Shown here: in pieces, positions 23,764 through 33,689 of the stretch
How the letters are laid out: each line of letters starts with the position of its first letter
Numbering within the stretch: position 1 is the stretch's first letter
Assembly: GCF_003075395.1 (NCBI RefSeq)
Contig: NZ_QDFV01000004.1
Coordinates: 479,668 to 543,667, forward strand
Origin: Microbacterium sp. TPD7012
GTDB lineage: Bacteria; Actinomycetota; Actinomycetes; Actinomycetales; Microbacteriaceae
Reading direction: 5' to 3'
Length of the DNA stretch: 64,000 bases
Made by a program: the position numbers and the translations under genes
Notes under the pieces: generated by a model
Seen by the model: only the letters and a program-made list of their open reading frames with translations
Told to the model about the DNA's origin: nothing
Database searches by the model: none

Positions 23764-24164
23764 GACTCGTCGGGCGTGAAGTTCATCGCGATCGAGTTCA
23801 TGCAGTAGCGGTCACCGGTCGGCGTGCCGAACCCGTCGGGGAACACGTGTCCGAGGTGGGAGCCGCAGTTCGCGCAGCGCACCTCGGTGCGCACCATGCC
23901 GAGGCTGGAGTCCTCGATGAGCTCGACCGCCTCGGGGCGGATCGACTCGTAGAAGCTCGGCCATCCGCAGCCGGAGTCGAACTTGGTGCCGCTCTTGAAG
24001 AGCTCGGCGTCGCACGCTCCACAGGTGTACAGGCCCGAGCGCTTCTCGTCGAGCAGCTCGCCCGTCCATGCGCGTTCGGTCGCGGCCTGGCGCAGCACGG
24101 CGTACTGCTCATCGCCGAGCTCGCGGCGCCACTCGTCTTCGGTCTTGTCCACGCTGTACGACAT
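23760..24164 (-). CDS. msrB: peptide-methionine (R)-S-oxide reductase MsrB
   Basis: 134 residues. It has the two zinc-binding CxxC pairs (C48/C51 and C97/C100), the GCGWPSFYE substrate segment and the catalytic Cys in RYCMNS (C121). It reduces methionine-R-sulfoxide in proteins. ATG 24164 has a strong AGGAGGATAC ribosome site. Operon with the nitroreductase downstream, which would fit a redox-repair pair. Confidence 0.96.
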   Translation of the reverse strand: MSYSVDKTEDEWRRELGDEQYAVLRQAATERAWTGELLDEKRSGLYTCGACDAELFKSGTKFDSGCGWPSFYESIRPEAVELIEDSSLGMVRTEVRCANCGSHLGHVFPDGFGTPTGDRYCMNSIAMNFTPDES

Positions 24165-24235
24165 GTATCCTCCTGAGTCCCCTCCATTCTCCCTCCTGCG
24201 CCGGGGCGTCGGGTGCGCCGAGTCAGAATGGACGG

Positions 24236-25228
24236 ATGACGGATGCTGTCCAGCAGCGCTACGCGCGGTTCGCCCGGGATGAGGCCCCGGGCCGCAGCGC
24301 GCTCTACGAGGAGTGGGCGGCCGGCGTCGCCGCCGATCCCGAGGTGCAGCGGATCCTCCTGCGGATCCCCGAGTCGAGGCGGCAGCCGCCCCTCGTGTTC
24401 GCGGTGACGCGGCTGCTCGGCGCCGACCTCGGCGGCTACCCGGCGTGGCGGCGCTTCGTCGTGCGGAATGCCGACGAGATCGTCGCCGCGTGCACGGCGC
24501 GGCAGCTCCAGACCAACGAGCCTCTGCGGCTCGCCGCGCTGCTCCCCGTGCTGTCGGAGATCGAGGGGCCTGTCGCGATGCTCGAGATCGGCGCGTCCGC
24601 GGGGCTGTGCCTCTATCCGGACCGCTTCTCCTATCGCTTCGTCGGCGAGGACGGAGCGCTCCGGGCCGCGCTCGACCCTGACGACGGCCGATCGACCGTG
24701 ACCCTGGAGAGCCGGGTCTCGGGCGTCCTGCCACCGCTGCGGATGCCGGAGGTCGTCTGGCGGGCCGGCATCGACCTGGCGCCGCTGCACGCGGGGGACG
24801 ACCGGGATCGGAGCTGGCTGCGAGCCCTGGTCTGGCCGGGGGAGAGCGGGCGGGAAGAGCGGATCGATGCCGCGCTCGACATCGCGGCATCCGATCCTCC
24901 TCGTCTCGTCGCGGGCGACGCGCTGGCGGAGATCGATGCGCTCGCGGCCGAGGCCCCCGCCGGTGCGACGCTCGTCATCACCACGCCGGGCGTGCTCGTG
25001 CACATCCCCCGGGCGGCGCGGACCGCTCTGATCGACCGCATCTCCGGGCTGCCCGCGCGGTGGATCACGATCGATCCACCCGGTCTGCTCGACGTCTGGG
25101 AGCCTCCCGTCGACGCGGGAGCCTGGCCGGGCTTCGTCGTCGCCCTCGACGGCCGCGTCCGTGCTGCGGCGGATCCGCTCGGGCGCTGGTGGGAGTGGCG
25201 CGCGGCCGTCGCGGCTGATGCGTCCTAA
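24236..25228 (+). CDS. DUF2332 family protein
   Basis: 330 residues. The MLEIGASAGLCLYPDRFSY segment and the VVWRAGIDLAPL and ITIDPPG parts match the DUF2332 family of actinobacteria, whose fold resembles a class I methyltransferase although no function is established. ATG 24236 is preceded by CAGAAT with a six-base gap, so leaderless; the frame continues upstream but has no better start. Head of a small rightward group (DUF2332, DUF3263, LytR_C, groL). Confidence 0.82.
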   Translation: MTDAVQQRYARFARDEAPGRSALYEEWAAGVAADPEVQRILLRIPESRRQPPLVFAVTRLLGADLGGYPAWRRFVVRNADEIVAACTARQLQTNEPLRLAALLPVLSEIEGPVAMLEIGASAGLCLYPDRFSYRFVGEDGALRAALDPDDGRSTVTLESRVSGVLPPLRMPEVVWRAGIDLAPLHAGDDRDRSWLRALVWPGESGREERIDAALDIAASDPPRLVAGDALAEIDALAAEAPAGATLVITTPGVLVHIPRAARTALIDRISGLPARWITIDPPGLLDVWEPPVDAGAWPGFVVALDGRVRAAADPLGRWWEWRAAVAADAS

Positions 25229-25237
25229 CCTGGAGCC

Positions 25238-25495
25238 ATGCTCGGAGATCTCACGGAGCGCGATCGCGCGATCCTCGCCCTCGAGGCGTCGTGGCCGCGC
25301 CACGGCGGGGCGAAGGAAGAGGTGATCCGGGCCCAGCTCGGCATGAGCGCGGCGCGGTACTACCAGGTTCTGGGGCGTCTGATCGAGTCCGACGTCGCGC
25401 TCGAATACGACCCGATGCTGGTGCGCCGTCTGCGGCGGATCCGCGACAGCCGGGCCGCCCAGCGCACCGCCCGCACTCCGCGATTCGTCGGCTGA
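25238..25495 (+). CDS. DUF3263 family small DNA-binding-like protein
   Basis: 85 residues, a winged-helix-like domain (LTERDRAILALEASWPRH, then GMSAARYYQVLGRLIES) and a basic RRLRRIRDSRAAQR tail, typical of DUF3263. The upstream TAACCT (25226-25231) overlaps the stop codon of the previous gene and lies six bases before ATG 25238, so it may have its own leaderless promoter inside that stop. The family is nearly always found next to a LytR_C gene, as here. Confidence 0.87.
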   Translation: MLGDLTERDRAILALEASWPRHGGAKEEVIRAQLGMSAARYYQVLGRLIESDVALEYDPMLVRRLRRIRDSRAAQRTARTPRFVG

Positions 25496-25566
25496 TCCTG
25501 CCCGATGGCGGTTCCGCGCCCGCGCCGCGGAACGGATTGACAGGAACGTGCCGCTAGCATCGAGGG

Positions 25567-26145
25567 GTGTCCAAGCCCAGCCGCGATCGCTTCGATGACG
25601 TCCCCCGCTCCTCCGGACGCGTCGGGGCCCACCGTGCCGAGACCCCCGGGATGAACGGCTGGGTCGTTCTGCTGTGGTCCTTCGTCGCGGCCCTGGTGCT
25701 CATCATCGCCGGCATCTTCGGCTCGCTGGTCGTCATGGGTCGCATCTCGCTGTTCCCCGAGACCGCGCCGAGCTCCGTGCCCACCCCCGAGGAGACCGGA
25801 GTCGTCGACACGACCATCTCGGTGATGATCCTGAACGCGACGCCTGAAGAGGGGCTCGACACGCAGATGCGCGACCTGCTGATCAACAGCGGCTGGCTCG
25901 CGGACAGCGTCTATGCGAGTGACAGCGCGAGCGTGGACTTCGAGACCACCACCGTCTACTACGTCGCGGAAGAGGACGAGCTCGCAGCGATCGGCCTGGC
26001 GCGCGTCATCGGCGGCGCCGAGGTCCAGCAGAGCGACTTCTACGCGGCGCTGAACGACACCGGCGCGAAGCAGATCACCGTCGTCATCGGCCTCGATCGA
26101 TCCACCACGGTGCCCGAGACTCCTGCCGAGACTCCCGCCTCCTGA
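25567..26145 (+). CDS. LytR C-terminal-domain membrane protein
   Basis: 192 residues: a cytoplasmic N-terminus, one membrane helix (about 30-57), a Pro/Thr/Glu linker, and a LytR_C domain (SVMILNATPEEGLDTQMRDLL through KQITVVIGLD). Such stand-alone LytR_C proteins accompany LCP wall-polymer ligases and may bind the cell wall. GTG 25567 lies six bases after TAGCAT. Ends 61 bp before the groL CIRCE element. Confidence 0.87.
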   Translation: MSKPSRDRFDDVPRSSGRVGAHRAETPGMNGWVVLLWSFVAALVLIIAGIFGSLVVMGRISLFPETAPSSVPTPEETGVVDTTISVMILNATPEEGLDTQMRDLLINSGWLADSVYASDSASVDFETTTVYYVAEEDELAAIGLARVIGGAEVQQSDFYAALNDTGAKQITVVIGLDRSTTVPETPAETPAS

Positions 26146-26173
26146 CATCGGGATGCGCCCCGTCCCCGGCGGC

Positions 26174-26202
26174 TTGCACTCGGTGGTGTCGAGTGCCAGA
26201 AT
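26174..26202 (+). promoter_or_regulatory. groL vegetative promoter
   Basis: TTGCAC (26174-26179), 17 bp, CAGAAT (26197-26202). The transcript start would fall at the edge of the CIRCE repeat just downstream, so HrcA binding would block initiation. Confidence 0.65.
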
Positions 26203-26206
26203 GGCG

Positions 26207-26233
26207 TTAGCACTCTCTTACTCCGAGTGCTAA
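26207..26233 (+). promoter_or_regulatory. CIRCE operator (HrcA site)
   Basis: TTAGCACTC-N9-GAGTGCTAA, an exact match to the CIRCE consensus, 36 bp upstream of the groL ATG. HrcA is expected to repress groL here at normal temperature; hrcA itself is not in the window. Confidence 0.95.
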
Positions 26234-27889
<1,656 letters not shown>

Positions 27890-27922
27890 CGCTCGCATGA
27901 GGTCAGCGACTCCGTCGCACAG

Positions 27923-27950
27923 AACGCCCCCGGCTCCGGCCGGGGGCGTT
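27923..27950 (+). terminator. terminator after groL
   Basis: AACGCCCCCGGC-TCCG-GCCGGGGGCGTT, a perfect 12-bp stem with a four-base loop. Confidence 0.85.
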
Positions 27951-27981
27951 CGGCGTTTCCGCCCTCTGGTGAGGACCGGGA

Positions 27982-28269
27982 TCAGCGGAACAGGCTCGCC
28001 GAGTATCGATCGGCATCCGCATACTGCGCAGCGGCCGATCCGAGCGAGGTGCCGATCGAGTCGAGCACCTGCTCCACATGCAGCTGCGCCCCCTGCCACT
28101 GCTCGGCGCAGATCTGAAACGCGTTCGACGCATCGCCCATCCACGACGACTGCAGCTGCTGCAGCTGCGCCATGAGCGTGCGGGACTCGCTGCGAAGCCT
28201 CTCGATCGTGCCGCGGGTCGCCGCGTTCGCGGACTCGACGGCGTCGGTGTCGACGGTGAAGACAGACAT
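27982..28269 (-). CDS. WXG100-family (ESAT-6-like) protein, no ESX genes nearby
   Basis: 95 residues, all helical, with the hairpin-turn motif W43-M-G45 (QSSWMGDASNAF) in the middle, the length and layout of WXG100 substrates of ESX/type VII secretion. The C-terminus (ADADRYSASLF) fits a YxxxD/E-like export region only loosely. ATG 28269 has AAGGAG. No EccC, partner WXG100 or toxin gene lies beside it, so its exporter must be elsewhere or it may work alone. Confidence 0.88.
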   Translation of the reverse strand: MSVFTVDTDAVESANAATRGTIERLRSESRTLMAQLQQLQSSWMGDASNAFQICAEQWQGAQLHVEQVLDSIGTSLGSAAAQYADADRYSASLFR

Positions 28270-28390
28270 GGGAACTCCTTCTCGTTGGAGCTCCGACGCT
28301 AGAGGCCTGAGGGGAGCGGCAGCCGTTCCGATCGGCGGTGCCGCCGCCGACTGTGCACAACCGGCCACGAGTGGTGGCGGTGGAGGGCGC

Positions 28391-30082
28391 TCACAGCTCC
28401 AGACGGTCGAGGGGCTGGGTGTCCTCGAGCAGGTGCGCGGGTGTCGCCCGGGAAGGCGCGAGGGGGAGCGTGACCGTGAACGTCGCGCCGCCGCCGGGGG
28501 TCTCCGACACCGCCACCGAGCCGTGCAGCGCCTTCACGATCGAGGCGACGATCGCGAGCCCCAGTCCGGAGCCGCCGGTCTCTCTGGCGCGTGAGGTGTC
28601 GGCGCGCCAGAAGCGCTCGAAGATCTGCTCGCGGATCTGCGGGGGGATGCCCTCGCCGTGATCGACGACCGCGATGCTCCCGGTGCCCCGCACCCGGTCG
28701 GAGTCGACGACGATCTCGATGGGGCCGTCCTCAGGCGAGAACCGCCGCGCGTTGCCGAGGAGGTTGGTGACGACCTGGCGCACCTTGTTCTCCTCGCCGA
28801 GGACGATGGGCGGGGTGCGCACGGGGGTGTCGGGAACCTCGGTGAAGTCGATCGCCGGCGGCTGCTCCGGCTGTCGCGGTCGGCGACGCAGCCGCGCCAG
28901 AGTGCCGCGGGAGAGGCCGCGCGGCGTGAGCCGAGCGGCAGCCGGGGCAGGCACGGGGGCGATCCGCACGGTCGCGGTGTCCGTCACCTCGACCGTGCGG
29001 TCGATGACCGTGACCGTGCGCCCGGGGGCCGCGGCCCGCACGTCGAGAGCGGCATCGCGGGCGATGGGGCGCAGGTCGAGCGGTTCGATCTCGGGCTCGC
29101 GTTCCTCGTCGAGGCGGGCGAGAGCGAGGAGGTCCTCGACGAGGACGCCCATCCGGATCGCCTCCTTCTCGATGCGCTCCATGGCGCGCGCCGTGTCCTC
29201 CTCGCCCTGGATGGCACCCATCCGGTAGAGCTCCGCGTAGCCGCGGACGCTGACGAGCGGGGTGCGCAGCTCATGACTGGCATCGCCGATGAACCGGCGC
29301 ATGTGCTGGACCGTGCGATCGCGCTGAGCGAGGGAGCGGTCCACGCGATCGAGCATGGTGTTGATGGCGCTGTTCAGGCGGCCCACCTCGGTGGTGGGCT
29401 CGAGGTCGGTGAGCCGTTGGCGGAAGTCGCCGGCGGCGATCGACATGGCGGTGGCCTCGACCTGACCCAGTCGGCGGAACGTGAGCGTGACGAGACCGCG
29501 GGTGAGGAGGGCCGCGATGAGGATCGTGATCAGCGCGATCGTGATGTAGATGCCGAAATACTGGCTGAGGATGCGATCGACCTCGGCGAGCGGCATGGCG
29601 ACGACCTGGATGCGCAGTTCGCCGCCGTCGCCCGGAACCGTGGCGACGGCGGCGCGGTACACGGATGCATCCGCACCCGGAAGATCGAAGGTCGTGTCGG
29701 CCTCCGACTGCGCCTTCGCGAGGGGGTAGCTCTCCGGGAAGAGCGGTCCTGCCTCCGACGCGTCCGCGGTCGAGGCCTGCAGCACGCCGTCGGCGTCGTA
29801 GATCGCGAACGCGAAGTCACGGGGCTGCTGGTCGCGCGGCGTGTAGATCGTGTCGCCTTCGACGGTCGTCATCTCGAAGTAGCGGTCTGCGAGGTCGCTG
29901 GAGACGAGCGCCGGAAGCTGGGCGTCGATGTTCCCGACGAGTGCCGTGCGCAGGATCGGGACCGTGCCGATCCCGGCGACGAGCAGACCGAGGGCGAGCA
30001 CCGCGACGGTGACGCCCGTGACCTTCGCCCGCAGGCTGGTCCGCCGCCACCAGCTGGTGACCGCATCGGGCTTGTGCGCCAT
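28391..30082 (-). CDS. sensor histidine kinase (TrcS/MprB-like)
   Basis: 563 residues: TM1 (about 20-42), an extracellular sensor region of about 130 residues, TM2 (about 178-198), a HAMP domain, HisKA with phospho-acceptor His in DASHELRTPLVSV, an unusual Pro/Arg-rich insert (about 355-415) between HisKA and the ATPase, then HATPase motifs (NLLGNARRF, DHGEGIP, GGSGLGLAIV). ATG 30082 has GGGAGG. It follows its response regulator by 58 bp. The GYAELYRMGAI string after the His box resembles mycobacterial TrcS, which is the basis for the comparison. Confidence 0.92.
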   Translation of the reverse strand: MAHKPDAVTSWWRRTSLRAKVTGVTVAVLALGLLVAGIGTVPILRTALVGNIDAQLPALVSSDLADRYFEMTTVEGDTIYTPRDQQPRDFAFAIYDADGVLQASTADASEAGPLFPESYPLAKAQSEADTTFDLPGADASVYRAAVATVPGDGGELRIQVVAMPLAEVDRILSQYFGIYITIALITILIAALLTRGLVTLTFRRLGQVEATAMSIAAGDFRQRLTDLEPTTEVGRLNSAINTMLDRVDRSLAQRDRTVQHMRRFIGDASHELRTPLVSVRGYAELYRMGAIQGEEDTARAMERIEKEAIRMGVLVEDLLALARLDEEREPEIEPLDLRPIARDAALDVRAAAPGRTVTVIDRTVEVTDTATVRIAPVPAPAAARLTPRGLSRGTLARLRRRPRQPEQPPAIDFTEVPDTPVRTPPIVLGEENKVRQVVTNLLGNARRFSPEDGPIEIVVDSDRVRGTGSIAVVDHGEGIPPQIREQIFERFWRADTSRARETGGSGLGLAIVASIVKALHGSVAVSETPGGGATFTVTLPLAPSRATPAHLLEDTQPLDRLEL

Positions 30083-30140
30083 GCGGTCCTCCCGGGTGCG
30101 GCGTCTGCGCCGCGGAACGGCGTCGGGGGTCGTGCGGTCG

Positions 30141-30833
30141 TCAGACCGTCTTGCCGACCTTGAGCATGTATCCGAAGCCGCGCTTCGTCTGGATCAGCGA
30201 CTCCTCGGTGTGCGGATCGATCTTGCGACGGAGGTAGGAGATGTAACTCTCCACGATGCCGGCGTCGCCGTTGAAGTCGTACTCCCAGACGTGGTCGAGG
30301 ATCTGCGCCTTCGACAGCACGCGGTTCGGGTTCAGCATCAGGTAGCGCAGCAGCTTGAACTCGGTGGGGCTGAGCTCGATCGCCTCCTTGCCGACATGGA
30401 CATCGTGCGTGTCCTGGTCCATCGACAGCTCACCCGCGCGGATGATCGACTCCTCGTCGGCCTGCATGGTGCGGCGGAGGATCGCCTGCGCCCTGGCGAC
30501 GATCTCGTCGAGGCTGAACGGCTTGGTGACGTAGTCGTCGCCGCCGGCGTTGAGTCCCTCGATCTTGTCCTCGGTGCCGTCCTTCGCCGTGAGGAACAGG
30601 ATCGGAGCCGTGAATCCGGCACCGCGGAGCCGCTTCGTCACGCTGAAGCCGTTCATGTCCGGGAGCATGACGTCGAGGATGATGAGGTCCGGCTCCTCCT
30701 CGAGGACGGCCGAGATCGTGGCGGCGCCGTTGGCCACCGTCTTCACCTGGAATCCGGCGAAGCTGAGACCCGTGGAGAGCAGGTCGCGGATGTTGGGCTC
30801 GTCATCGACGACCAGGATGCGCGCATCAGTCAT
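30141..30833 (-). CDS. OmpR/PhoB-type response regulator
   Basis: 230 residues. Receiver domain with D10/D11, phospho-acceptor D54 (IILDVMLPD) and K104 (TKPF); a winged-helix output domain (LSPTEFKLLRYLM, then ESYISYLRRKID and KRGFGYML). CATAAT ends six bases before ATG 30833, a near-consensus -10 that makes the transcript leaderless. Pairs with the kinase downstream. Its target genes cannot be told. Confidence 0.94.
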   Translation of the reverse strand: MTDARILVVDDEPNIRDLLSTGLSFAGFQVKTVANGAATISAVLEEEPDLIILDVMLPDMNGFSVTKRLRGAGFTAPILFLTAKDGTEDKIEGLNAGGDDYVTKPFSLDEIVARAQAILRRTMQADEESIIRAGELSMDQDTHDVHVGKEAIELSPTEFKLLRYLMLNPNRVLSKAQILDHVWEYDFNGDAGIVESYISYLRRKIDPHTEESLIQTKRGFGYMLKVGKTV

Positions 30834-30965
30834 GTCCCCATTATGGTGACTTCGGCAATGCGGATGCTGACTATTGTCCGGAACGGCGGGGTGTCGCCTC
30901 CGACGAGCCGCGAAATCCTCCCGTGGTCGGATGCGATCCACAGCCGCACCCGAGAGGATCGATGC

Positions 30966-31988
30966 ATGAGCTCGACCGAGGACGACATCGCCGCCCCCGT
31001 ACCCGTCACCGCCGCGCAGACGCCCGCGCCGGCCGAACAGATCGCCTTCCACCGTCTCGCGCGTGTGCGCCCGCGGTATCGCTGGTGGCGGGTGCTGCTC
31101 ACGGGGCTCGTCGCCCTCGCGTTCTACGTGCTGCTGCTGCTGCTCCTCATGGTCCCGGTGGGCGTCGCGTCGGTGCTGGTACCGGAATGGGGCGCCGAGC
31201 TGCAGGTGCTCCTGGTGACCATGGAGTACTTCGACCTCGACCGCCCCTGGCTTCTCGTGGTCCTCGTGCTGCCGCTGATCCTGATGATCCCGCCGCTCCT
31301 GCTGGCCTCGCGCATCGTCGAGGGACGCGGGGTGGGGCTGCTGTCGTCCGTGGCGGGCCGGCTGCGGCTCGGCTGGCTCGGCAGGAGCCTGCTGCTCGCC
31401 CTCGCCGTCTTCGCGGTGTACTTCGCCGTGTCCCTCGGCCTCTCGGCGGTCACGGGCACCGAGGTCGTCCCCGACTTCTCGCACCCGAACCTCTGGATCA
31501 TGGTGCTGCTCGTGCTCCTGCTGATCCCCTTCCAGGCGGCCGCCGAGGAGTACGTCTTCCGGGGCTACCTGATGCAGCTCGTCGGCGGCTGGCTGCGGCA
31601 TCCGGCGTTCGCGATCCTGCTGCCGGTCCCGCTGTTCGTGCTCGGCCACGGATACGACGTCTGGGGCGCGGCGAGCGTGGGGGTCTTCGCGATCGTCGCC
31701 GCCTGGCTGTGCTGGCGGACGGGCGGTCTCGAGGCGGCGATCTCGCTGCACATCGTGAACAACGTGCTCATCTTCCTGTTCGGGTCCGTCGGGATGGTCG
31801 ACGCGAACGCGACCTCCGGCACTCCGGTCGATCTGCTCGCATCGACAGCGGCGATGGTCGTCTACGCGCTGCTGGCCGATCGGTGGGCGCGCCGGCTCGG
31901 CATCGAGCGAACGCTCGCCGTGGCGCCGATCCCGGCGTCGCGCGGCGCCGAGGGAACCCATCGTCTGGACACCGTGATCCACGGCTGA
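30966..31988 (+). CDS. CPBP-family intramembrane metalloprotease
   Basis: 340 residues with about eight membrane helices. The family motifs are present: EEYVFRGYL (EExxxR), FVLGHGYD and SLHIVNN, whose Glu and His residues bind the metal. Bacterial members act in bacteriocin self-immunity or protein processing; which applies here is unknown. ATG 30966 has GAGAGGATCG upstream. Divergent from the response regulator. Confidence 0.9.
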   Translation: MSSTEDDIAAPVPVTAAQTPAPAEQIAFHRLARVRPRYRWWRVLLTGLVALAFYVLLLLLLMVPVGVASVLVPEWGAELQVLLVTMEYFDLDRPWLLVVLVLPLILMIPPLLLASRIVEGRGVGLLSSVAGRLRLGWLGRSLLLALAVFAVYFAVSLGLSAVTGTEVVPDFSHPNLWIMVLLVLLLIPFQAAAEEYVFRGYLMQLVGGWLRHPAFAILLPVPLFVLGHGYDVWGAASVGVFAIVAAWLCWRTGGLEAAISLHIVNNVLIFLFGSVGMVDANATSGTPVDLLASTAAMVVYALLADRWARRLGIERTLAVAPIPASRGAEGTHRLDTVIHG

Positions 31989-32012
31989 CCGCGGGCAGCG
32001 GTCCGGAGGGAA

Positions 32013-33653
32013 TCACGCTGCGATCGCGTCGGCGTCCATGATCGTGTAGCTGTAGCCCTGCTCGGCGAGGAAGCGCTGGCGGTTCTGCGCGTAGTCCTGG
32101 TCGATCGTGTCGCGGGCCACGAGCGTGTAGAAGCTCGCCGTGTGGCCCGACTGCTTCGGTCGCAGCAGGCGACCGAGGCGCTGGGCCTCCTCCTGGCGGG
32201 ATCCGAAGGAACCGGAGACCTGGATGGCGACGGATGCCTCGGGCAGGTCGATCGAGAAGTTCGCCACCTTCGAGACCACGAGCAGCGAGATGTCGCCCTC
32301 GCGGAACGCGCGATAGAGCTCCTCGCGTTCGTCCACGGGGGTCGCACCGGTGATCTGGGGAGCGTCCAGCGCTTCGGAGAGCGACTCGAGCTGGTCGAGG
32401 TACTGCCCGATCACCAGGATGCGCTCTCCCGGGTGCTTCGCGATCAGCTCGCGCACGGCCTGGACCTTGGCGGGAGCGGATGCCGCGAGGCGATAGCGCT
32501 CGTCGTCCGTCGCCGCCGCGTACTCGAGCCGGTCGCTCGGCGGAAGGTCGACGCGCACCTCGTAGCAGGCGGCGGGGGAGATGAACCCCTGCGCCTCGAT
32601 CTGCTTCCACGGAGCGTCGAACCGCTTGGGGCCGATCAGGCTGAAGACGTCGCCCTCGCGGCCGTCCTCGCGGACGAGCGTCGCGGTGAGTCCGATCCGT
32701 CGCCGGGCCTGGAGATCGGCGGTGAGCTTGAACACCGGAGCGGGGAGGAGGTGCACCTCGTCGTACACGATGAGACCCCAGTCGAGGGCGTCGAGCAGCG
32801 CCAGGTGCGCGTACTCGCCCTTCCGCTTGGCCGTGAGGATCTGGTACGTCGCGATCGTGACGGGCTTGACCTCCTTGGCCTGACCGGAGTACTCGCCGAT
32901 CTCCTCGGGCGTCAGGCTCGTGCGCTTGAGCAGCTCGTCGCGCCACTGCCGGGCCGAGACCGTGTTCGTCACGAGGATCAGCGTCGTGGTCTTGGTCGCG
33001 GCCATGGCGCCGGCGCCCACGATCGTCTTGCCCGCGCCGCAGGGGAGCACCACGACGCCCGAGCCGTCCTTGGAGAAAGCGTCGACGGCATCCTGCTGGT
33101 ACGGACGGATCTGCCAGCCGTCCTCGGCGAGGTCGATCTCGTGCGGGGTGCCGGGCGTGTAGCCGGCGAGGTCCTCGGCCGGCCAGCCGATCTTGAGCAG
33201 TTCCTGCTTGATCTGACCACGTGCCCACGCGTCGACGACGAATGTCGCAGGGTTCGGGTGCCCGATCAGCAGCGGCTGGATGCGCTTGTTGTTCGCGACC
33301 TGGGTCAGCACGGCGGGGTCGGACGAGCGCAGGATGAGCGTTCCCTCGTCGTCGCGCTCGATCACGAGCCGCCCGTAGCGGTTGACGGTCTCCCGCAGAT
33401 CGACCGCGACCGACGGCGGCACGGGGAAGCGTGACCAGCGGTCCAGCGTCTCGAGCATGTCCTCGGCGGTGTGGCCGGCGGCCCGCGCGTTCCACAGCCC
33501 GAGCCGCGTGATCCGGTAGGTGTGGATGTGCTCGGGGGCGCGTTCCAGCTCCGCGAAGATCGCGAGTTCGTGCCGGGCGCTCTCGGCGTCGGCGTGGGCG
33601 ACTTCGAGCAGCACGGTGCGATCGCTCTGGACGATCAGGGGGCCATCAGACAT
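32013..33653 (-). CDS. XPB-type SF2 DNA helicase
   Basis: 546 residues. An N-terminal XPB damage-recognition-like domain is followed by helicase motifs: Q-type RPYQQDAV, Walker A LPCGAGKT, the DEVH box (IVYDEVHLL), TATLVRED, and in the second lobe QVSGSFGSRQEEAQRLGRLLRPK. It unwinds DNA 3' to 5' and belongs to the bacterial XPB branch, which is common in actinobacteria. A -10-like TAAACT lies 8 nt before the ATG. The helicase-associated gene upstream ends 36 bp before it and reads the same way, a conserved pairing. Confidence 0.94.
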   Translation of the reverse strand: MSDGPLIVQSDRTVLLEVAHADAESARHELAIFAELERAPEHIHTYRITRLGLWNARAAGHTAEDMLETLDRWSRFPVPPSVAVDLRETVNRYGRLVIERDDEGTLILRSSDPAVLTQVANNKRIQPLLIGHPNPATFVVDAWARGQIKQELLKIGWPAEDLAGYTPGTPHEIDLAEDGWQIRPYQQDAVDAFSKDGSGVVVLPCGAGKTIVGAGAMAATKTTTLILVTNTVSARQWRDELLKRTSLTPEEIGEYSGQAKEVKPVTIATYQILTAKRKGEYAHLALLDALDWGLIVYDEVHLLPAPVFKLTADLQARRRIGLTATLVREDGREGDVFSLIGPKRFDAPWKQIEAQGFISPAACYEVRVDLPPSDRLEYAAATDDERYRLAASAPAKVQAVRELIAKHPGERILVIGQYLDQLESLSEALDAPQITGATPVDEREELYRAFREGDISLLVVSKVANFSIDLPEASVAIQVSGSFGSRQEEAQRLGRLLRPKQSGHTASFYTLVARDTIDQDYAQNRQRFLAEQGYSYTIMDADAIAA

Positions 33654-33689
33654 AGCTGTCCAGTTTACCGGGCGCGAGAGGTGCGGGGC

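Noticed and set aside
25537..25560. TTGACA at 25537 as the -35 of the LytR_C gene promoter
   Set aside because: Only 12 bases separate it from TAGCAT, too short for a vegetative promoter.
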